A stretch of 64,000 bases of DNA from Argyresthia goedartella (taxonomy: Eukaryota > Arthropoda > Insecta > Lepidoptera > Argyresthiidae). The DNA lies in assembly GCA_949825045.1 (NCBI GenBank), contig OX463812.1, forward strand, positions 2,216,661 through 2,280,660, read 5' to 3'. Made by a program: the position numbers and the translations under genes. The notes beneath the pieces are model-generated. The model worked only from the letters and a program-made list of their open reading frames with translations. It was not told where the DNA came from and ran no database searches. Shown here piece by piece: positions 63,477 through 64,000 of this stretch; position 1 is the first letter of the stretch, and every line of letters begins with the position of its first letter.

Positions 63477-64000
63477 GCTTTCGTGTGTCCGGATGTTATC
63501 CTCTGTCTATAAGCTACATTTCTCATCAGATTCTTGTGAATTTTGTGAGCAGGTTCGATAATTAACCTCTGGAATGTCCCTGTACAGCGAATTTCGTGGA
63601 CCCTAACGCGTCCAAGGTTCTGGCGAAAATAAACTTTCAATCGACTTGCGTTAGGAATTTGATAAGTTTGTTAGGTTATTTTATTAGTTTCCTAACATGT
63701 TATGTACCATAATAAAGTTTATGAAATTACCTATCTTGTGATGTATAGTATACTAACATGTGACAATAAAGTTGATAAGGCTTTTCATCGATTGTTTGCA
63801 GAATCCATTATTTGACACTGACACCTCTAATTATATTTCGTTCTTACGGGCCAAACACAAAACTTACACTATTTTCCATTTTTCACATCACCACTATTAA
63901 TTTCTCCAGCGATAAAATGTATTATTTTATTACAAAACACAGTAATTACTTCACAATAAATAAATATTGACAAACATAAAATGTAAGTCTGCGGCCGACC
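63477..64000. other. Right edge, AT-rich
   Basis: A 75-aa minus-strand frame (63413-63640) has no recognised domain. Nothing else is supported up to the window end. Confidence 0.4.

Overview
The window looks like a nuclear segment from a moth or butterfly (Lepidoptera). Coding exons are short and GC-rich, with GT-AG introns, and sit in AT-rich DNA packed with transposable elements. The repeats seen are Jockey/CR1-like and RTE-like LINE remnants, tRNA-derived SINEs, a BEL/Pao LTR retrotransposon, a gypsy/errantivirus-like fragment, a Crypton relic, hAT and pogo-like MITEs, and several dispersed families of the kind common in lepidopteran genomes. Species identification is inference; nothing here names it.

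Two host genes can be read exon by exon. (1) On the + strand, eight phase-compatible exons between 3838 and 38610 encode the first 579 residues of a UBR3-type E3 ubiquitin ligase (N-recognin family), including a complete UBR-box zinc finger. Intron 1 is 16.6 kb and full of transposons. The rest of the protein, including the C-terminal RING region expected for the family, is not visible on either strand downstream. (2) On the - strand, from 51257 down to 38829, lies a secreted-protein gene of an uncharacterised insect family (DUF4803-like, from memory). It has two alternative first coding exons, each with its own signal peptide and each ending in phase 0. It also has a tandem pair of homologous internal exons (41855-41982 and 42229-42353) whose reading-frame phases force mutually exclusive use. 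The assembled reading frame is 647 aa (648 with the other cassette; about 680 with the other first exon). The two genes converge tail to tail at about 38.6-38.8 kb.

Layout. 1-1203: 5' part of a gypsy/errantivirus-like element on the - strand. 1344-2440: two tandem 5'-truncated LINE ends. 2518-3078: foldback element. 3838-4051: UBR3 exon 1. 5281-6338: LINE fragment. 6521-7080: SINE and MITE. 7610-15725: about 8 kb composite with inverted ends built from a ~160-bp repeat, with hAT, pogo-like, SINE and RTE insertions nested in it. 17.1-18.0 kb: dispersed repeats. 20699-32439: UBR3 exons 2-7. 33.3-34.7 kb: Crypton relic. 38240-38610: UBR3 exon 8. 38829-51257: the secreted-protein gene. 51.9-55.3 kb: dispersed repeats and an RT relic. 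55905-63476: a LINE copy split by a 6492-bp BEL/Pao element that has identical 271-bp LTRs and a 5-bp target duplication.

All exon joins were worked out by hand from GT-AG sites and phase arithmetic; there is no transcript evidence. Repeat family names come from motif recognition, not a library search.
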